Source of the DNA: Neotamlana sargassicola
GTDB taxonomy: Bacteria; Bacteroidota; Bacteroidia; Flavobacteriales; Flavobacteriaceae
Reading direction: 5' to 3'
Length of the DNA: 64,000 nt
Assembly (NCBI RefSeq): GCF_020523965.1
Contig: NZ_JAJAPX010000004.1
Span: 62,001 to 126,000, forward strand
This document shows positions 8,973-18,402 of the stretch, in pieces. The notes beneath the pieces were generated by a model. It saw only the letters and a list, made by a program, of their open reading frames with translations. It did no database searches and was not told the DNA's origin. The position numbers and the translations under genes are program-made. Within the stretch, counting starts at the first letter, position 1, and every line of letters begins with the position of its first letter.

Positions 8973-10043
8973 TTGAAAACTAACATAACCGTATTTTTAA
9001 TAGTAATATCTACACTAGTTTATAGCCAAACAACTAGAAAATATTCAAACGAGTTTATGAATATTGGTGTTGATGCTGCTGCATTGGGAATGAGTAACGC
9101 TGTTACTTCTCACTCTGCCGATGTAAATTCTGGTTATTGGAATCCGGCAGGATTATTAAAACTTGAAGACAACCAATTAGCTTTAATGCATTCCAGTTAC
9201 TTCGCTAATATTGCCAACTACGATTATATTGCTTATGCTATGCCTTTAGACAGACAAAGTGCTGTTGGAATTTCGTTAATTCGTTTTGCTGTAGATGACA
9301 TTTTAAACACTACACAACTTATTGATGATGAAGGCAATATAAATTACGATAGAATTAGCCTTTTTTCTACTGCCGATTACGGATTCACCATTTCGTACGC
9401 CAGAGCTTTACCGCTTAACGGATTAAATTACGGCGTAAATGCAAAAATTATAAGACGTATTATTGGCGATTTTGCATCGTCATGGGGATTTGGTTTAGAT
9501 GCCGGTATTCAATTTGAATCCAACAATAATTGGAAATTTGGTATTATGGCTCGTGATATTACAACCACTTTTAATGCTTGGGCTATTGACGAAGAAGAAT
9601 TTGCTACAGTGCAAGATGCGGTTGAAGGCCAAAACCAAGAATTACCAGAAACTACCGAAATTACAATTCCTAAATTACAAATTGGTGTATCTAAATTAGT
9701 TGATTTTAATTATGACTATACGCTGTTAACAGCATTTAACCTTAATGTTAGATTTGAAGAAAACAACGATATAATTTCAACTTCGGTTGCGAGTATAAAT
9801 CCGGCTTTAGGATTCGAGTTTGGTTATATCGATATGGTTTACCTACGCGCAGGAATGGGCAATTTTCAAAATGAATTACAAATCGATAATACCCAACAAT
9901 TAAGCTTTCAGCCAACATTTGGACTAGGTTTTAAATACAGTGGCATACAAATAGATTATGCCTTTACCGATATTGGGGACCAAAGTGTGGCGTTATACTC
10001 TAACGTGTTTTCCCTAAAGCTCGATTTTAGTATGTTTAGATAA
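8973..10043 (+). CDS. PorV/PorQ-like outer-membrane protein (putative type IX secretion PorV2)
   Basis: This protein of about 356 residues has a signal peptide and resembles the PorV family, outer-membrane beta-barrels that shuttle cargo in type IX secretion. The mature region begins with the family pattern of a glycine/alanine-rich DAAALGMSNAV followed by SGYWNPAGLL. Repeated strand-like segments end in an aromatic C-terminus (SLKLDFSMFR). I chose TTG at 8973 as the start because it gives a clean signal peptide (MKTNITVFLIVISTLVYSQ). A longer GTG start at 8949 would add eight residues before it and would run through a -7-like CATCTTTG box at 8952-8959. It lies 16 bases upstream of the DUF4105 gene. 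Confidence 0.8.
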   Translation: MKTNITVFLIVISTLVYSQTTRKYSNEFMNIGVDAAALGMSNAVTSHSADVNSGYWNPAGLLKLEDNQLALMHSSYFANIANYDYIAYAMPLDRQSAVGISLIRFAVDDILNTTQLIDDEGNINYDRISLFSTADYGFTISYARALPLNGLNYGVNAKIIRRIIGDFASSWGFGLDAGIQFESNNNWKFGIMARDITTTFNAWAIDEEEFATVQDAVEGQNQELPETTEITIPKLQIGVSKLVDFNYDYTLLTAFNLNVRFEENNDIISTSVASINPALGFEFGYIDMVYLRAGMGNFQNELQIDNTQQLSFQPTFGLGFKYSGIQIDYAFTDIGDQSVALYSNVFSLKLDFSMFR

Positions 10044-10059
10044 ACGAAAATTAATTTTA

Positions 10060-11232
10060 ATGAAGAAAACTCTACTGCTTTTATTTACTTTTTACCTGTT
10101 TAATGCCAGTTTTGGGCAAAATTTAACTTTAACAAATCAAGCAGAAATTAGCGTTTTAACGGTTGGTCCTGGTAGTAATTTAAGCGATGCCTTTGGCCAT
10201 AGCGCTTTTAGAATTAAAGATCCAGCATTACAACTAGATGTAACATATGGTTATGGTGAATACGATTTTGATGCCCCAAACTTTTATTTAAAATTTGCTC
10301 AAGGAAAACTTAATTACCTTATTAGTAAAACTAACTTTAATAGGTTTTATTTAATTTATCGAGATTATTACAACCGGTCGTTAAAAGAACAAGTTTTAAA
10401 CCTAAAACAACATCAAAAACAAGCGCTTTATAATTATTTAGTAAACAATTATAAACCAGAAAACAGGGCTTATTTATACGATTTCTTTTTCGATAATTGT
10501 GCGACTAAAATTAAAGATGTTGCACAAACAAACACAAACAATAGCATCGTTTTTAACCTTCCTGAAAACTATACTGAAGCCACTTTTAGAAGCCTCATTC
10601 AAGAAAATTTAAACCGAAACACTTGGGGAAGTTTAGGAATAGATATCGCCTTAGGAAGCGTAATCGATCAAACCGCTACTCCAGAAGAACACATGTTTCT
10701 TCCAAAAAACATACATCTATTTTTTGAAAATGCCACCATCAATAATGGAATGCCTTTAGTAAAAGAAAGTCATTTACTTTTCGAACAAAAACCTACAAAA
10801 GGCACCGATTCATTAATTACAAGCCCTTTGTTTGTTCTGGGAATTATTAGTTTGTTTATAATTATAATTACTTATAAAGACTTTAAAAATAATAGACAAA
10901 GCAAATGGTTAGACATTAGTTTGTTTATTATTACAGGGTTGGTTGGCGTGCTAATTTTACTTCTTTGGTTTGCGACAAACCACCAAAGTACTCAAAACAA
11001 TTATAATTTATTGTGGGCATTTGCTTTAAACCTTTTTGTTGTTGGGCAGTTTTTTAAAAAGAAAATAAGCTCTTGGTTTAAAAGCTATATTAAGTTTTTA
11101 ATTATTATGTTATGCCTTTTAACCTTACATTGGGTTATTGGAGTTCAAGTATTTGCTATTGCTCTGCTTCCTGTACTAATTGCTTTAGCTATTCGATATT
11201 TATTTCTATCGCAACATTATTCTAGACTGTAG
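10060..11232 (+). CDS. DUF4105 (Lnb N-terminal periplasmic domain) membrane protein
   Basis: This 390-residue protein has a signal peptide (MKKTLLLLFTFYLFNASFGQ), a periplasmic domain of about 200 residues and five or so C-terminal membrane segments. The domain shows GPGSNLSDAFGHSAFRIKD (about 38-56), YGYGEYDF and the FFFDNCATKIKD motif (about 142-153). These His and Cys residues are the likely catalytic ones of the DUF4105 family, which is related to the lipoprotein N-acyl transferase Lnb of Enterococcus. A role in lipoprotein or envelope acyl transfer is therefore possible, but the substrate is unknown here. The final codons and stop run into a heptamer repeat array. Confidence 0.85.
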   Translation: MKKTLLLLFTFYLFNASFGQNLTLTNQAEISVLTVGPGSNLSDAFGHSAFRIKDPALQLDVTYGYGEYDFDAPNFYLKFAQGKLNYLISKTNFNRFYLIYRDYYNRSLKEQVLNLKQHQKQALYNYLVNNYKPENRAYLYDFFFDNCATKIKDVAQTNTNNSIVFNLPENYTEATFRSLIQENLNRNTWGSLGIDIALGSVIDQTATPEEHMFLPKNIHLFFENATINNGMPLVKESHLLFEQKPTKGTDSLITSPLFVLGIISLFIIIITYKDFKNNRQSKWLDISLFIITGLVGVLILLLWFATNHQSTQNNYNLLWAFALNLFVVGQFFKKKISSWFKSYIKFLIIMLCLLTLHWVIGVQVFAIALLPVLIALAIRYLFLSQHYSRL

Positions 11233-11343
11233 ACTGTTGTCTGTTGTCTGTTGTTTGCTTTATGTTGATTGTTGACAATACTAACAACTAACAACTAACA
11301 ACTAACAACTAACAACTAACAACTAACAACTAACAACTAACAA
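11223..11343. repeat. Heptamer repeat arrays in opposing orientation
   Basis: From 11223 to 11257 five 7-base units can be read (TAGACTG twice, TTGTCTG twice, TTGTTTG), starting inside the last codons of the DUF4105 gene. After a 23-base gap, CTAACAA is repeated nine times without error from 11281 to 11343. CTAACAA reads TTGTTAG on the other strand, close to the first array, so the two arrays can partly pair into a long imperfect hairpin between two convergent genes. Copy number is likely to vary by slippage. Confidence 0.93.
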
Positions 11344-11350
11344 AACTACC

Positions 11351-12742
11351 TTATTGCCCCCGAAAGTAAATAACAGTACTAAAGGTTTTAATTAAGATGA
11401 TAAAATCCAACAAAAAGCTTCTGTGCTTTATATAATACAAATCGTATTGCAGTTTTAATAAACTATCATCTACACTAGAGCCATAGCGAGTCATTACCTG
11501 TGCCCAACCTGTTAAACCTGGTTTTACAATGTGTCTTGTTTCGTAAAATGGTAACATTTGAGACAGCTCTTTAACAAAAAATGGACGTTCAGGTCTGGGG
11601 CCTATAAAACTCATATCACCACGTAAAATATTTAAAAATTGAGGCATTTCGTCTAAACGAGAATATCTTAAAAATTTTCCGAAAGGCGTAATTCTTGTAT
11701 CGCCTTTTTGTGCCCAAACCGCGCCTTTAGTTTCGGCATTTTCAATCATGGTTCGGTATTTAATTATTTTAAACATTTTACCATTTTTACCCACACGCTC
11801 TTGCGTATAAAACAATCTTCCACGATTGCCAAAAGTATTTCCTATTAAAATAAGTGGTAAAAAAAGTAAGGCTACACCAACACCAATAAAAGAAACTACC
11901 AAATCGAACATACGATGAAAAAACAAGTACAACTTATTTTGATTGCTCCTGCTAAACGGGAAATACTTATAAAAATCTTTCCCAACAAATTGCACTGGTA
12001 CACGTTGCGTTAATTCTTCGTAAACCTGGGTATATTCTTTTATTGGAAACCCCGACTCTAACAACCTAATTAATGTATAATAAATATCGGATGTTATATT
12101 TTCAGAATTATAACTTGCAATAACAATTTCTCCAACATTTTCCCTAGTTATTACGTCATGAATTTGATCTGGATTATATTCTTTTATCCCTTTAAATTTA
12201 ATCGATTCTTGGTTATCCATTTCACAATTAATAAAGCCCACAATTTTATAATTAGGATCAGACTTTTTAAAAGCTTCAATAATGGTTTGAATATTCGAAA
12301 TTTCACCTATAACAAGTACCCTTTTAAAAAATCGTTGTGATTCTATAAAATTGCTGTAAATAAATCGCCATGCAAATAAGGCCAACAGCATGGAAAAAAA
12401 GAAGAACACAATTTGCAGTCGGTTATCTGGTAATTCCGGCGTAAAAAACGGTGTTAAAAGATAAAACAATACGGTAATGGAAACCGTAAAGAAAATACTT
12501 GATGATATTTTTTCAATTTTACTTGATTTTTGTAAATCGTACATCTCGAAAATGCTTCCAAATACCGAAACATAAATAATTAAAACCACTACCCATGCCC
12601 ATTTATCTTGGGTTATTGTAAAATAATCAAAAGCAAAAGTATTACTCACAAAAAATAAGAAAAACAGTATAAATAACACATCGAAAACGCGTAATAAAAT
12701 TTTACGCTCAGAAAGATTAAAATGTATACTGCTTTTCGCCAT
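11351..12742 (-). CDS. Polyprenyl-phosphate sugar phosphotransferase (initiating transferase, WcaJ/PssY type)
   Basis: This 463-residue protein should begin glycan assembly by moving a sugar 1-phosphate from a nucleotide sugar to undecaprenyl phosphate at the inner membrane. Hydrophobic segments at the N-terminus (about 10-110) precede a Rossmann-like domain (about 140-240). A further membrane helix (about 280-300) comes before the catalytic domain, which shows KIIKYRTMIENAE, SRLDEMPQFLNILRGDMSF and IGPRPERP, all family hallmarks. It is the last gene of the 38-gene polysaccharide locus, 55 bases after the preceding glycosyltransferase. Which sugar it transfers cannot be told from the sequence. 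Confidence 0.92.
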   Translation of the reverse strand: MAKSSIHFNLSERKILLRVFDVLFILFFLFFVSNTFAFDYFTITQDKWAWVVVLIIYVSVFGSIFEMYDLQKSSKIEKISSSIFFTVSITVLFYLLTPFFTPELPDNRLQIVFFFFSMLLALFAWRFIYSNFIESQRFFKRVLVIGEISNIQTIIEAFKKSDPNYKIVGFINCEMDNQESIKFKGIKEYNPDQIHDVITRENVGEIVIASYNSENITSDIYYTLIRLLESGFPIKEYTQVYEELTQRVPVQFVGKDFYKYFPFSRSNQNKLYLFFHRMFDLVVSFIGVGVALLFLPLILIGNTFGNRGRLFYTQERVGKNGKMFKIIKYRTMIENAETKGAVWAQKGDTRITPFGKFLRYSRLDEMPQFLNILRGDMSFIGPRPERPFFVKELSQMLPFYETRHIVKPGLTGWAQVMTRYGSSVDDSLLKLQYDLYYIKHRSFLLDFIILIKTFSTVIYFRGQ

Positions 12743-12797
12743 TAATTAGAGTTGGTTTTAATAAGTAAAGATAAATAAGTTATATAATAGTTTAAAA

Positions 12798-13811
12798 TTA
12801 TTCAAGAAGATTAGCCCATTGTTTTTTAATCTTTTCCCAGTTAAAACCTTCAACATAACTCCTGGCATTAACACCCAACTGGCAAGCGTAACTTGAATTT
12901 AAACGAAACAAATTAATATAATTTACAAACGGTTCAACGTTGTTTGGTTCAACTAAAACTCCTGTTTTTTCATGCTGAATTAAATAAGGCAAACCACCAA
13001 CATTAGTAGATATAACAGGTAAACCGAGCGCCATAGCTTCAATAACACTCACAGGCATATTATCGAAATTTGTAGTATTTATAAAGATGTTATATTCCTT
13101 TGAAAGGGCAATCCATTCCTTCTTGGTTAACTTTCCTGTAAACGTTACGTTTAATTTTTGGCTTTTAGCGAACTGCCGCGCATCATTTAAACTACCATCA
13201 ACATCTGGTCCAACCATACAAAGCGATGCGTCTATACCTTCAAGCTTTAACGATTTTAAAATTTTTATAGCTAATAACGGATTGTAAATTTTAGAAAACG
13301 CTCGTACCCAAAGCAATTTCACCTCCTTAAATTGCCTTTTTTTAAAAGGATAATTATCAATTTCGATAGCATTTGGAATATTCGTGACATTGTTAAAACC
13401 AAAAGTTTTAAACTGACTTCCCAAATAAGCTGAAGGAGCCACATTTACATAGGCATTATTAAAAATGAATTTTGATAATTTAGGTGATGTTTTTAAACGA
13501 TTTGGCAATTTACCACCATGTAAAATAGGAATATATTTAAGTTTAAAAATTCTACAAAGGGCACTCACTAAAAAGGCATAGTAAAAATTTAGAGTGCTGT
13601 AAGTATCGATAAGAACATAATTGGCCGATTTTCGATTTTTGAAACATACATAAAGCATGTGAAATAATCGTAAGATTATATTTTTTTTGTGTGACGCAGA
13701 TGTTACCTTAAATCCTTCGTCAAATAAGCGTTTTGACAATACATCGATTGAAGACAAATTAGCCTTAGAAGCTTTACTCACTTTATTTCCTATGTAAACA
13801 ATATGCCTCAC
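12798..13811 (-). CDS. Glycosyltransferase family 4 (GT-B)
   Basis: This is a 337-residue retaining GT-B glycosyltransferase. The C-terminal donor domain has the EX7E-type site within NMPVSVIEAMALGLPVIST (about 268-286), followed by NVGGLPYLI and the usual nucleotide-sugar contacts. An acceptor domain fills the first 160 residues. Its start codon overlaps the stop of the O-antigen ligase-like gene by four bases (ATGA), which implies coupled translation. Cytoplasmic, probably membrane-associated; donor and acceptor unknown. Confidence 0.87.
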   Translation of the reverse strand: MRHIVYIGNKVSKASKANLSSIDVLSKRLFDEGFKVTSASHKKNIILRLFHMLYVCFKNRKSANYVLIDTYSTLNFYYAFLVSALCRIFKLKYIPILHGGKLPNRLKTSPKLSKFIFNNAYVNVAPSAYLGSQFKTFGFNNVTNIPNAIEIDNYPFKKRQFKEVKLLWVRAFSKIYNPLLAIKILKSLKLEGIDASLCMVGPDVDGSLNDARQFAKSQKLNVTFTGKLTKKEWIALSKEYNIFINTTNFDNMPVSVIEAMALGLPVISTNVGGLPYLIQHEKTGVLVEPNNVEPFVNYINLFRLNSSYACQLGVNARSYVEGFNWEKIKKQWANLLE

Positions 13812-15184
13812 GAATTCCCAGTATTTTTCACCAGCTTGGTTGCAGGTGATTTATTTACACGTTTCGATTTAAACCTAACATCAAGCAAACATAGCCCATA
13901 CACAAAAGCCGGAGCTGCAATACGCATTGCCGAGTGATTTACTGTTAAAAACCAAAATAAGTAAAAGGAATAAAAGAATACGTTATTCTTATTTTTAAAT
14001 CGAAAAAGCATCGGAGCTAATAACAAAATTGAAAAAGCAAAAACACCAAATAAACCATGTTCTGCTAAAATTCTACTTACCTCGTTATGGGAAGCTGCTA
14101 GAAGTCCTTCTTTCTGTTCGCGCAAAATCTTTATTTTTCCAACTCCAACCCCAAAAACAGGATTGTTTAAAAACTCATTAAACTCAAACGATATTAAATC
14201 ACTCCGTCCTGTTGTAACATCTTCTTTTTCTCTACCTAAAGCGTCTCGGTTTGCGTATCTATTTTCAATTAAACCTCCTGTTTGTAAAGACGAAATTAAC
14301 CAAACCGATAAAGCCAAGGCTGTAAAAATAACAACTAACCTTGTAATTCTAAATTTAGCTTTTATGTTAACTTTTCTGAAATAGAAAAATAAATAAGCCG
14401 CAATCATAAACAACGCTGTTAAAATACCACCACGGCTAAAGGTAACAACACCTCTAAAACTCATGGCCGCCAAAAGTACACCCGAAATAATTTTAAGAAA
14501 TAGGTTGGGAGATAACATAAAAAAACGAGCCGTAAGCACAAACATTCCTAAACCCAAAACAGTTGATACTTGATTGGGGCCAAAACCACCAGAAGCAGCA
14601 AAATTCGATCCGGTACCAGTAACAGTTGCTCTTACATCTGGTGTGTAAAAAAACAAATAAATAGTCATAGACACTAACGGTAATGCCATATATAACAAGA
14701 CTTTATTTAAATTTTGAAAGCTAATTTTTCGCTTATAACAAAATAAAGCAACAATACCTAAACAAACGGGGCCACTAAGGTTAAAGGCTATGTCGGTTCT
14801 TAAATTAGACCCTGGACTAGAGTTAAGTCCGGCTACAATAATACCAGGTAGCAGCAAAAACAAATACATGATATACCCAATAGGCTGACTTGGCAATCTG
14901 GTAGTAAAAAGTCCCATAAACACAAACAAAATAACCAAATATTTAGACGCTTCGTACAAGAAATTTCCACCAGTCATTCTAATAAAAACTTCTGAACCTA
15001 CAACATATGCGCATGCCAACAAAACTTGCACTGGTTTTTGAGAAGGTTTTGCTGTTAAAATTTGATTTGCAAAATACACGCAAATTGCAAACAAATACAC
15101 TTTAGATAAAAAGGAAACTGCATAAATAGCTAAACCCAATAACACATGAAACCCTATTTTTTTTATGTAACTAAAATTGTTCAA
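13808..15184 (-). CDS. O-antigen ligase / polymerase family membrane protein
   Basis: This 458-residue protein has about 11-12 hydrophobic segments and the Wzy_C signature in a large periplasmic loop: TGRSDLISFEFNEFLNNP with VFGVGVGK, and SHNEVSRILAEHGLFGV (His in the catalytic position). Family members either join finished glycans to lipid A core (WaaL) or polymerise repeat units (Wzy); the sequence alone does not decide. Because this locus has an ABC exporter and no recognisable Wzx flippase, a ligase role is attractive, but a second polymer with a flippase elsewhere is possible. It overlaps both neighbours by four bases. Confidence 0.85.
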   Translation of the reverse strand: MNNFSYIKKIGFHVLLGLAIYAVSFLSKVYLFAICVYFANQILTAKPSQKPVQVLLACAYVVGSEVFIRMTGGNFLYEASKYLVILFVFMGLFTTRLPSQPIGYIMYLFLLLPGIIVAGLNSSPGSNLRTDIAFNLSGPVCLGIVALFCYKRKISFQNLNKVLLYMALPLVSMTIYLFFYTPDVRATVTGTGSNFAASGGFGPNQVSTVLGLGMFVLTARFFMLSPNLFLKIISGVLLAAMSFRGVVTFSRGGILTALFMIAAYLFFYFRKVNIKAKFRITRLVVIFTALALSVWLISSLQTGGLIENRYANRDALGREKEDVTTGRSDLISFEFNEFLNNPVFGVGVGKIKILREQKEGLLAASHNEVSRILAEHGLFGVFAFSILLLAPMLFRFKNKNNVFFYSFYLFWFLTVNHSAMRIAAPAFVYGLCLLDVRFKSKRVNKSPATKLVKNTGNS

Positions 15185-16257
15185 TAAAGAATTTGTTTAT
15201 ACGTGTTTATTATTGTTTTAATTTGAAAATTCTCAGAATAATTTGCTTCAACATGTTTTGAAAATGCAGCGCTATGTTCTAATCGCAAAGCTTTATTTTC
15301 TATGTACAGCAAAATTGCTTTTGATAGCTCTTCAACTGAATTAGGATAAACTAAACTACCGTTTATTTTATTTGAAACCACATTTCCTATTTCACCAACA
15401 TGGGTTGCCACAACAGCTAAGTTAGCAATACCATACTCTAAAAGTGCAATGGGTAACCCTTCAGATACTGAAGACAGCACTCCTATTTCACACTGTTTTA
15501 AAATATTATAAACGTCCGGTTTTTGTTTATATAAAAACACATTATTCTCAATATCTTGCTTTTGCATCTCAGATTTAACCGTATTGAAATAATCGTTGTT
15601 AAAACTTTTACCGATACAATGTAATGTCCAATTTTTATGTGTTTCTGAAACTTTTTTAAATGCTTTAATAAGCGTAATATGATCTTTTTGTTCTCTAAAA
15701 TTAGCTAAACACACCACTCGTTTTCCCGTTTCTCCTTTTAATTCGGTTATTTTTAACGTCGTATTCAAAGTTCCGAAATTAGGCAAATATGATACTTTTT
15801 TATGTTTTAAATTCGTTTTTATCCAAATTTCTAAAGTGGTATTTACTGCAAAAATATGAGAAAACAATTTTGAACATACTTTTAAAACATTATGTTTTCG
15901 TTCGCTTAAAAACTCGGCATTTCCATAATGATCATGCCATACTATTTTTAAACTTTTATTAAACATCCTTATTATGCTAGCTAAGAAAAAAGAGGAAGAA
16001 TGCGCATGAATAATTTGAATTTGATTCGTTTTTATATACGAAATCATTTTTTTTATAGCAGTAATATCTATCGCTTTTGTTTTGCCAAGAAAAAGATAAT
16101 GAACATCTGGGTTAATTTCATTTTTTAATAAACCTTCTTTTCGTGTTGCACAAATGGCAGAAAATTTAGTTTCTTTAGCTAATGCATTGGCTAAATTAAC
16201 AGCAACACGTTCTGCTCCACCAGTATCTAAAGAATCTATTAATTGTAAAACCCGCAT
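15181..16257 (-). CDS. Glycosyltransferase family 4 (GT-B)
   Basis: This 358-residue GT-B transferase begins with the acceptor-domain pattern LIDSLDTGGAERVAVNLA (about 6-23), which is very common in polysaccharide GT4 enzymes. The donor-domain site is SEGLPIALLEYGIANLAVVA with a following GEIGNVV loop. No signal peptide is seen. It overlaps the ligase-like gene by four bases downstream and abuts the next GT4 gene upstream (stop at 16258), so it is within one tightly packed transcript. Sugar specificity unknown. Confidence 0.87.
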   Translation of the reverse strand: MRVLQLIDSLDTGGAERVAVNLANALAKETKFSAICATRKEGLLKNEINPDVHYLFLGKTKAIDITAIKKMISYIKTNQIQIIHAHSSSFFLASIIRMFNKSLKIVWHDHYGNAEFLSERKHNVLKVCSKLFSHIFAVNTTLEIWIKTNLKHKKVSYLPNFGTLNTTLKITELKGETGKRVVCLANFREQKDHITLIKAFKKVSETHKNWTLHCIGKSFNNDYFNTVKSEMQKQDIENNVFLYKQKPDVYNILKQCEIGVLSSVSEGLPIALLEYGIANLAVVATHVGEIGNVVSNKINGSLVYPNSVEELSKAILLYIENKALRLEHSAAFSKHVEANYSENFQIKTIINTYKQILY

Positions 16258-17376
16258 TTATACTTGTAATAATTTAACAATTTCGGCTTCAAAGGTATTT
16301 AAAGTATAGTTTTGCGACCATTTATATGCTAATTTAGACATTTCTTGAAGTTCTGTGGGTGTATTTAAAAGCGATTCAATTTTATTGGCTGCAGATTTTT
16401 CATCGGGACTAATTAAAATACCACGATTACCTTCGTCTAACATATAAGGCACACAAGAAATTGTGGTTGAAATAGGAATCGCTCCAAAAAACATAGCTTC
16501 AGCCAAAGCTTTTGGCCATCCTTCAGATTTTGAAGGTAATAGTAAAAAATGAGCTTCCTTTAAAGCTTCCTTTACAACATTTTTATCTCGATTTCCTAAT
16601 AGTTTGATATGATCTGATAAACCTTGTGCTTGAATATAAAGTTGTAATTCTTCTTTTAAAATGCCTTCGCCATACAAATCGAAAGACACATTGAATCCTT
16701 TTTTAATTAACAATGCAACAATTTTTATCGCTAATAACGGACGTTTCCCGGACACTAAACTGCCTAAAAAGACAAATTTTAAACCGTAAGTATATTGGCG
16801 AATTAATGGTGCTTCAATTTCATTTTCTTTAAAAGTCGCCGTGAAAAAAGGTTTAATATTTTTAGTTTGCTTCGGCCATTTTCCATACACCAAAACCTGT
16901 ATATTTTTGGTTAAAAAAGTATTACTTAAAATACGCTTTTGAAGTCTATAACTTAATGGTTGTTTGGACTTTGGATCCCAATTCCCCGCATATTTTGCTG
17001 TTTTAGGTATTTTAGGAAAAACCATTTGTACCAAACAGCCAAACAACCCAATATTTCCAGGGCATCGCAAATGTAAATGATTGGCTTTTTTACTTGCTTT
17101 AAAAATGGCCCATACAATTTTAGGCATTTTAAATATTGCAAAAAAGGCATGCTTTAAACTTGTAAACTGAATGGCAGGAATTTCTACAAACTTTATATTT
17201 TTATGCTGATATGCTATATCAATATCAGAAATAGCTTCAGACGTTTTTGGTGCAACAATAATAACTTCATCTACATGTTTTAACCAAATATTCATCTCTC
17301 GCACATACGGAGCATAGCCCAAAATGACTTGACCTTGAAATTTGTGTTTAACATGTGTGATGATTACGAAAGTCAT
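16258..17376 (-). CDS. Glycosyltransferase family 4 (GT-B)
   Basis: This is a 372-residue GT-B transferase. FVFLGSLVSGKRPLLAIKIV opens the donor domain (about 210-229) and SEGWPKALAEAMFFGAIPIS holds the EX7E-type site (about 295-314), followed by VPYMLDEGNRGILISP. The acceptor domain has a weakly conserved start, MTFVIITHVKHKFQGQ, of a type seen in O-antigen loci. Its stop directly adjoins the start of the next gene. Donor and acceptor unknown. Confidence 0.85.
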   Translation of the reverse strand: MTFVIITHVKHKFQGQVILGYAPYVREMNIWLKHVDEVIIVAPKTSEAISDIDIAYQHKNIKFVEIPAIQFTSLKHAFFAIFKMPKIVWAIFKASKKANHLHLRCPGNIGLFGCLVQMVFPKIPKTAKYAGNWDPKSKQPLSYRLQKRILSNTFLTKNIQVLVYGKWPKQTKNIKPFFTATFKENEIEAPLIRQYTYGLKFVFLGSLVSGKRPLLAIKIVALLIKKGFNVSFDLYGEGILKEELQLYIQAQGLSDHIKLLGNRDKNVVKEALKEAHFLLLPSKSEGWPKALAEAMFFGAIPISTTISCVPYMLDEGNRGILISPDEKSAANKIESLLNTPTELQEMSKLAYKWSQNYTLNTFEAEIVKLLQV

Positions 17377-17381
17377 TGTTA

Positions 17382-18386
17382 TTATTCAGATAATTCGGTA
17401 ACTTTTAAAATACGCGCCAAATAGTTTTTAGGATGGATATAATTTTTACTCCAAATAAAATTAGCTTCACACATTTTTAAATAGTTTTTATTTTGCAACA
17501 AATACTCAATTTTATCGGGAATTTCGTTGTAAGCCGAACGAGAAGATACTTTTGAATAATTTACACCTTCATAAAAATCATCAATACAAACGTTTAAAGG
17601 TGTTGTTACAACTGCTTTACCAAATAGTAAATACTCTCCAATTTTCCAACCTGGAGTATTTTTTAAACCATCGTCCGCAATACCTATATTAAATTTCGAC
17701 AATTTTTTTAAATAACTCTTTTTATCCGATTTTGAAGGTGGCAATACTAAATCTGAGGCTAATTTATTTGATAAATCATCTGCATACAAACCAACCTCCA
17801 CGTTGTTAAATTCCTTTTTTAATATTCTACACGCATTAATTCTAAATTCATTTTGTAACATTCTCCGCTCTTTTTCATCAGGGTTAGGATTATTATCTGG
17901 GTTCCATAATCGGGTATAATAAATGATGTTTCCACCAAAATCGGAAACTGTTTTAGGATAATTTTTAATATCAAGAGTTCCATGCCCTGAGTTTGTAAAC
18001 CAACCAAAAATATCTAAAACTCTACCGATCTCTGTTCTATTAAATTTATGAAACACCAAATCTTTATTTAATTTTAACAAAAGCTGATAGCTTTTATAAG
18101 CGAGAGGAACATTAAAATTTAATGGATGTACATTTAAGGACTGATCCCTTTTTAACAACGAACGCTTAAAATAATAGTCGAAATTATCTGAAGCATCAAT
18201 AAACTTTGTATCATCAGAATAATCGAAAAGAATAGTGTTATTATGTACCGTTAATTTAGCCGAATTGTATTTAATTTTAGGGTTATACGAAATATTAACC
18301 CCTATTTTGTTCGCTCTACAATAGTAAAAATAAGAATATACTAAATGCGTTAAATGGTGTGTCCAAACGGATAGTTCTAATTTCAT
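17382..18386 (-). CDS. Probable glycosyltransferase-like protein, family not assigned
   Basis: This 334-residue protein has no signal peptide or membrane helix. I do not recognise a named family. The C-terminal half looks like the end of a GT-B donor domain: GIADDGLKNTPGWKIGEYLLFGKAVVTTPL (read from about 236) is placed like the nucleotide-sugar site, and the protein ends with the usual short helices. The N-terminal half, with YNPKIKYNSAKLTVHNNTI, is unusual. It is embedded in the glycosyltransferase run with short spacers on both sides, so a sugar-transfer role is likely but unproven. Confidence 0.6.
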   Translation of the reverse strand: MKLELSVWTHHLTHLVYSYFYYCRANKIGVNISYNPKIKYNSAKLTVHNNTILFDYSDDTKFIDASDNFDYYFKRSLLKRDQSLNVHPLNFNVPLAYKSYQLLLKLNKDLVFHKFNRTEIGRVLDIFGWFTNSGHGTLDIKNYPKTVSDFGGNIIYYTRLWNPDNNPNPDEKERRMLQNEFRINACRILKKEFNNVEVGLYADDLSNKLASDLVLPPSKSDKKSYLKKLSKFNIGIADDGLKNTPGWKIGEYLLFGKAVVTTPLNVCIDDFYEGVNYSKVSSRSAYNEIPDKIEYLLQNKNYLKMCEANFIWSKNYIHPKNYLARILKVTELSE

Positions 18387-18402
18387 AAATAATTAATAAC
18401 CA

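Noticed and set aside
11281-11343. Tandem repeats that could be mistaken for a CRISPR array
   Set aside because: The units are 7 bases long with no spacers between them, and no cas genes are present.
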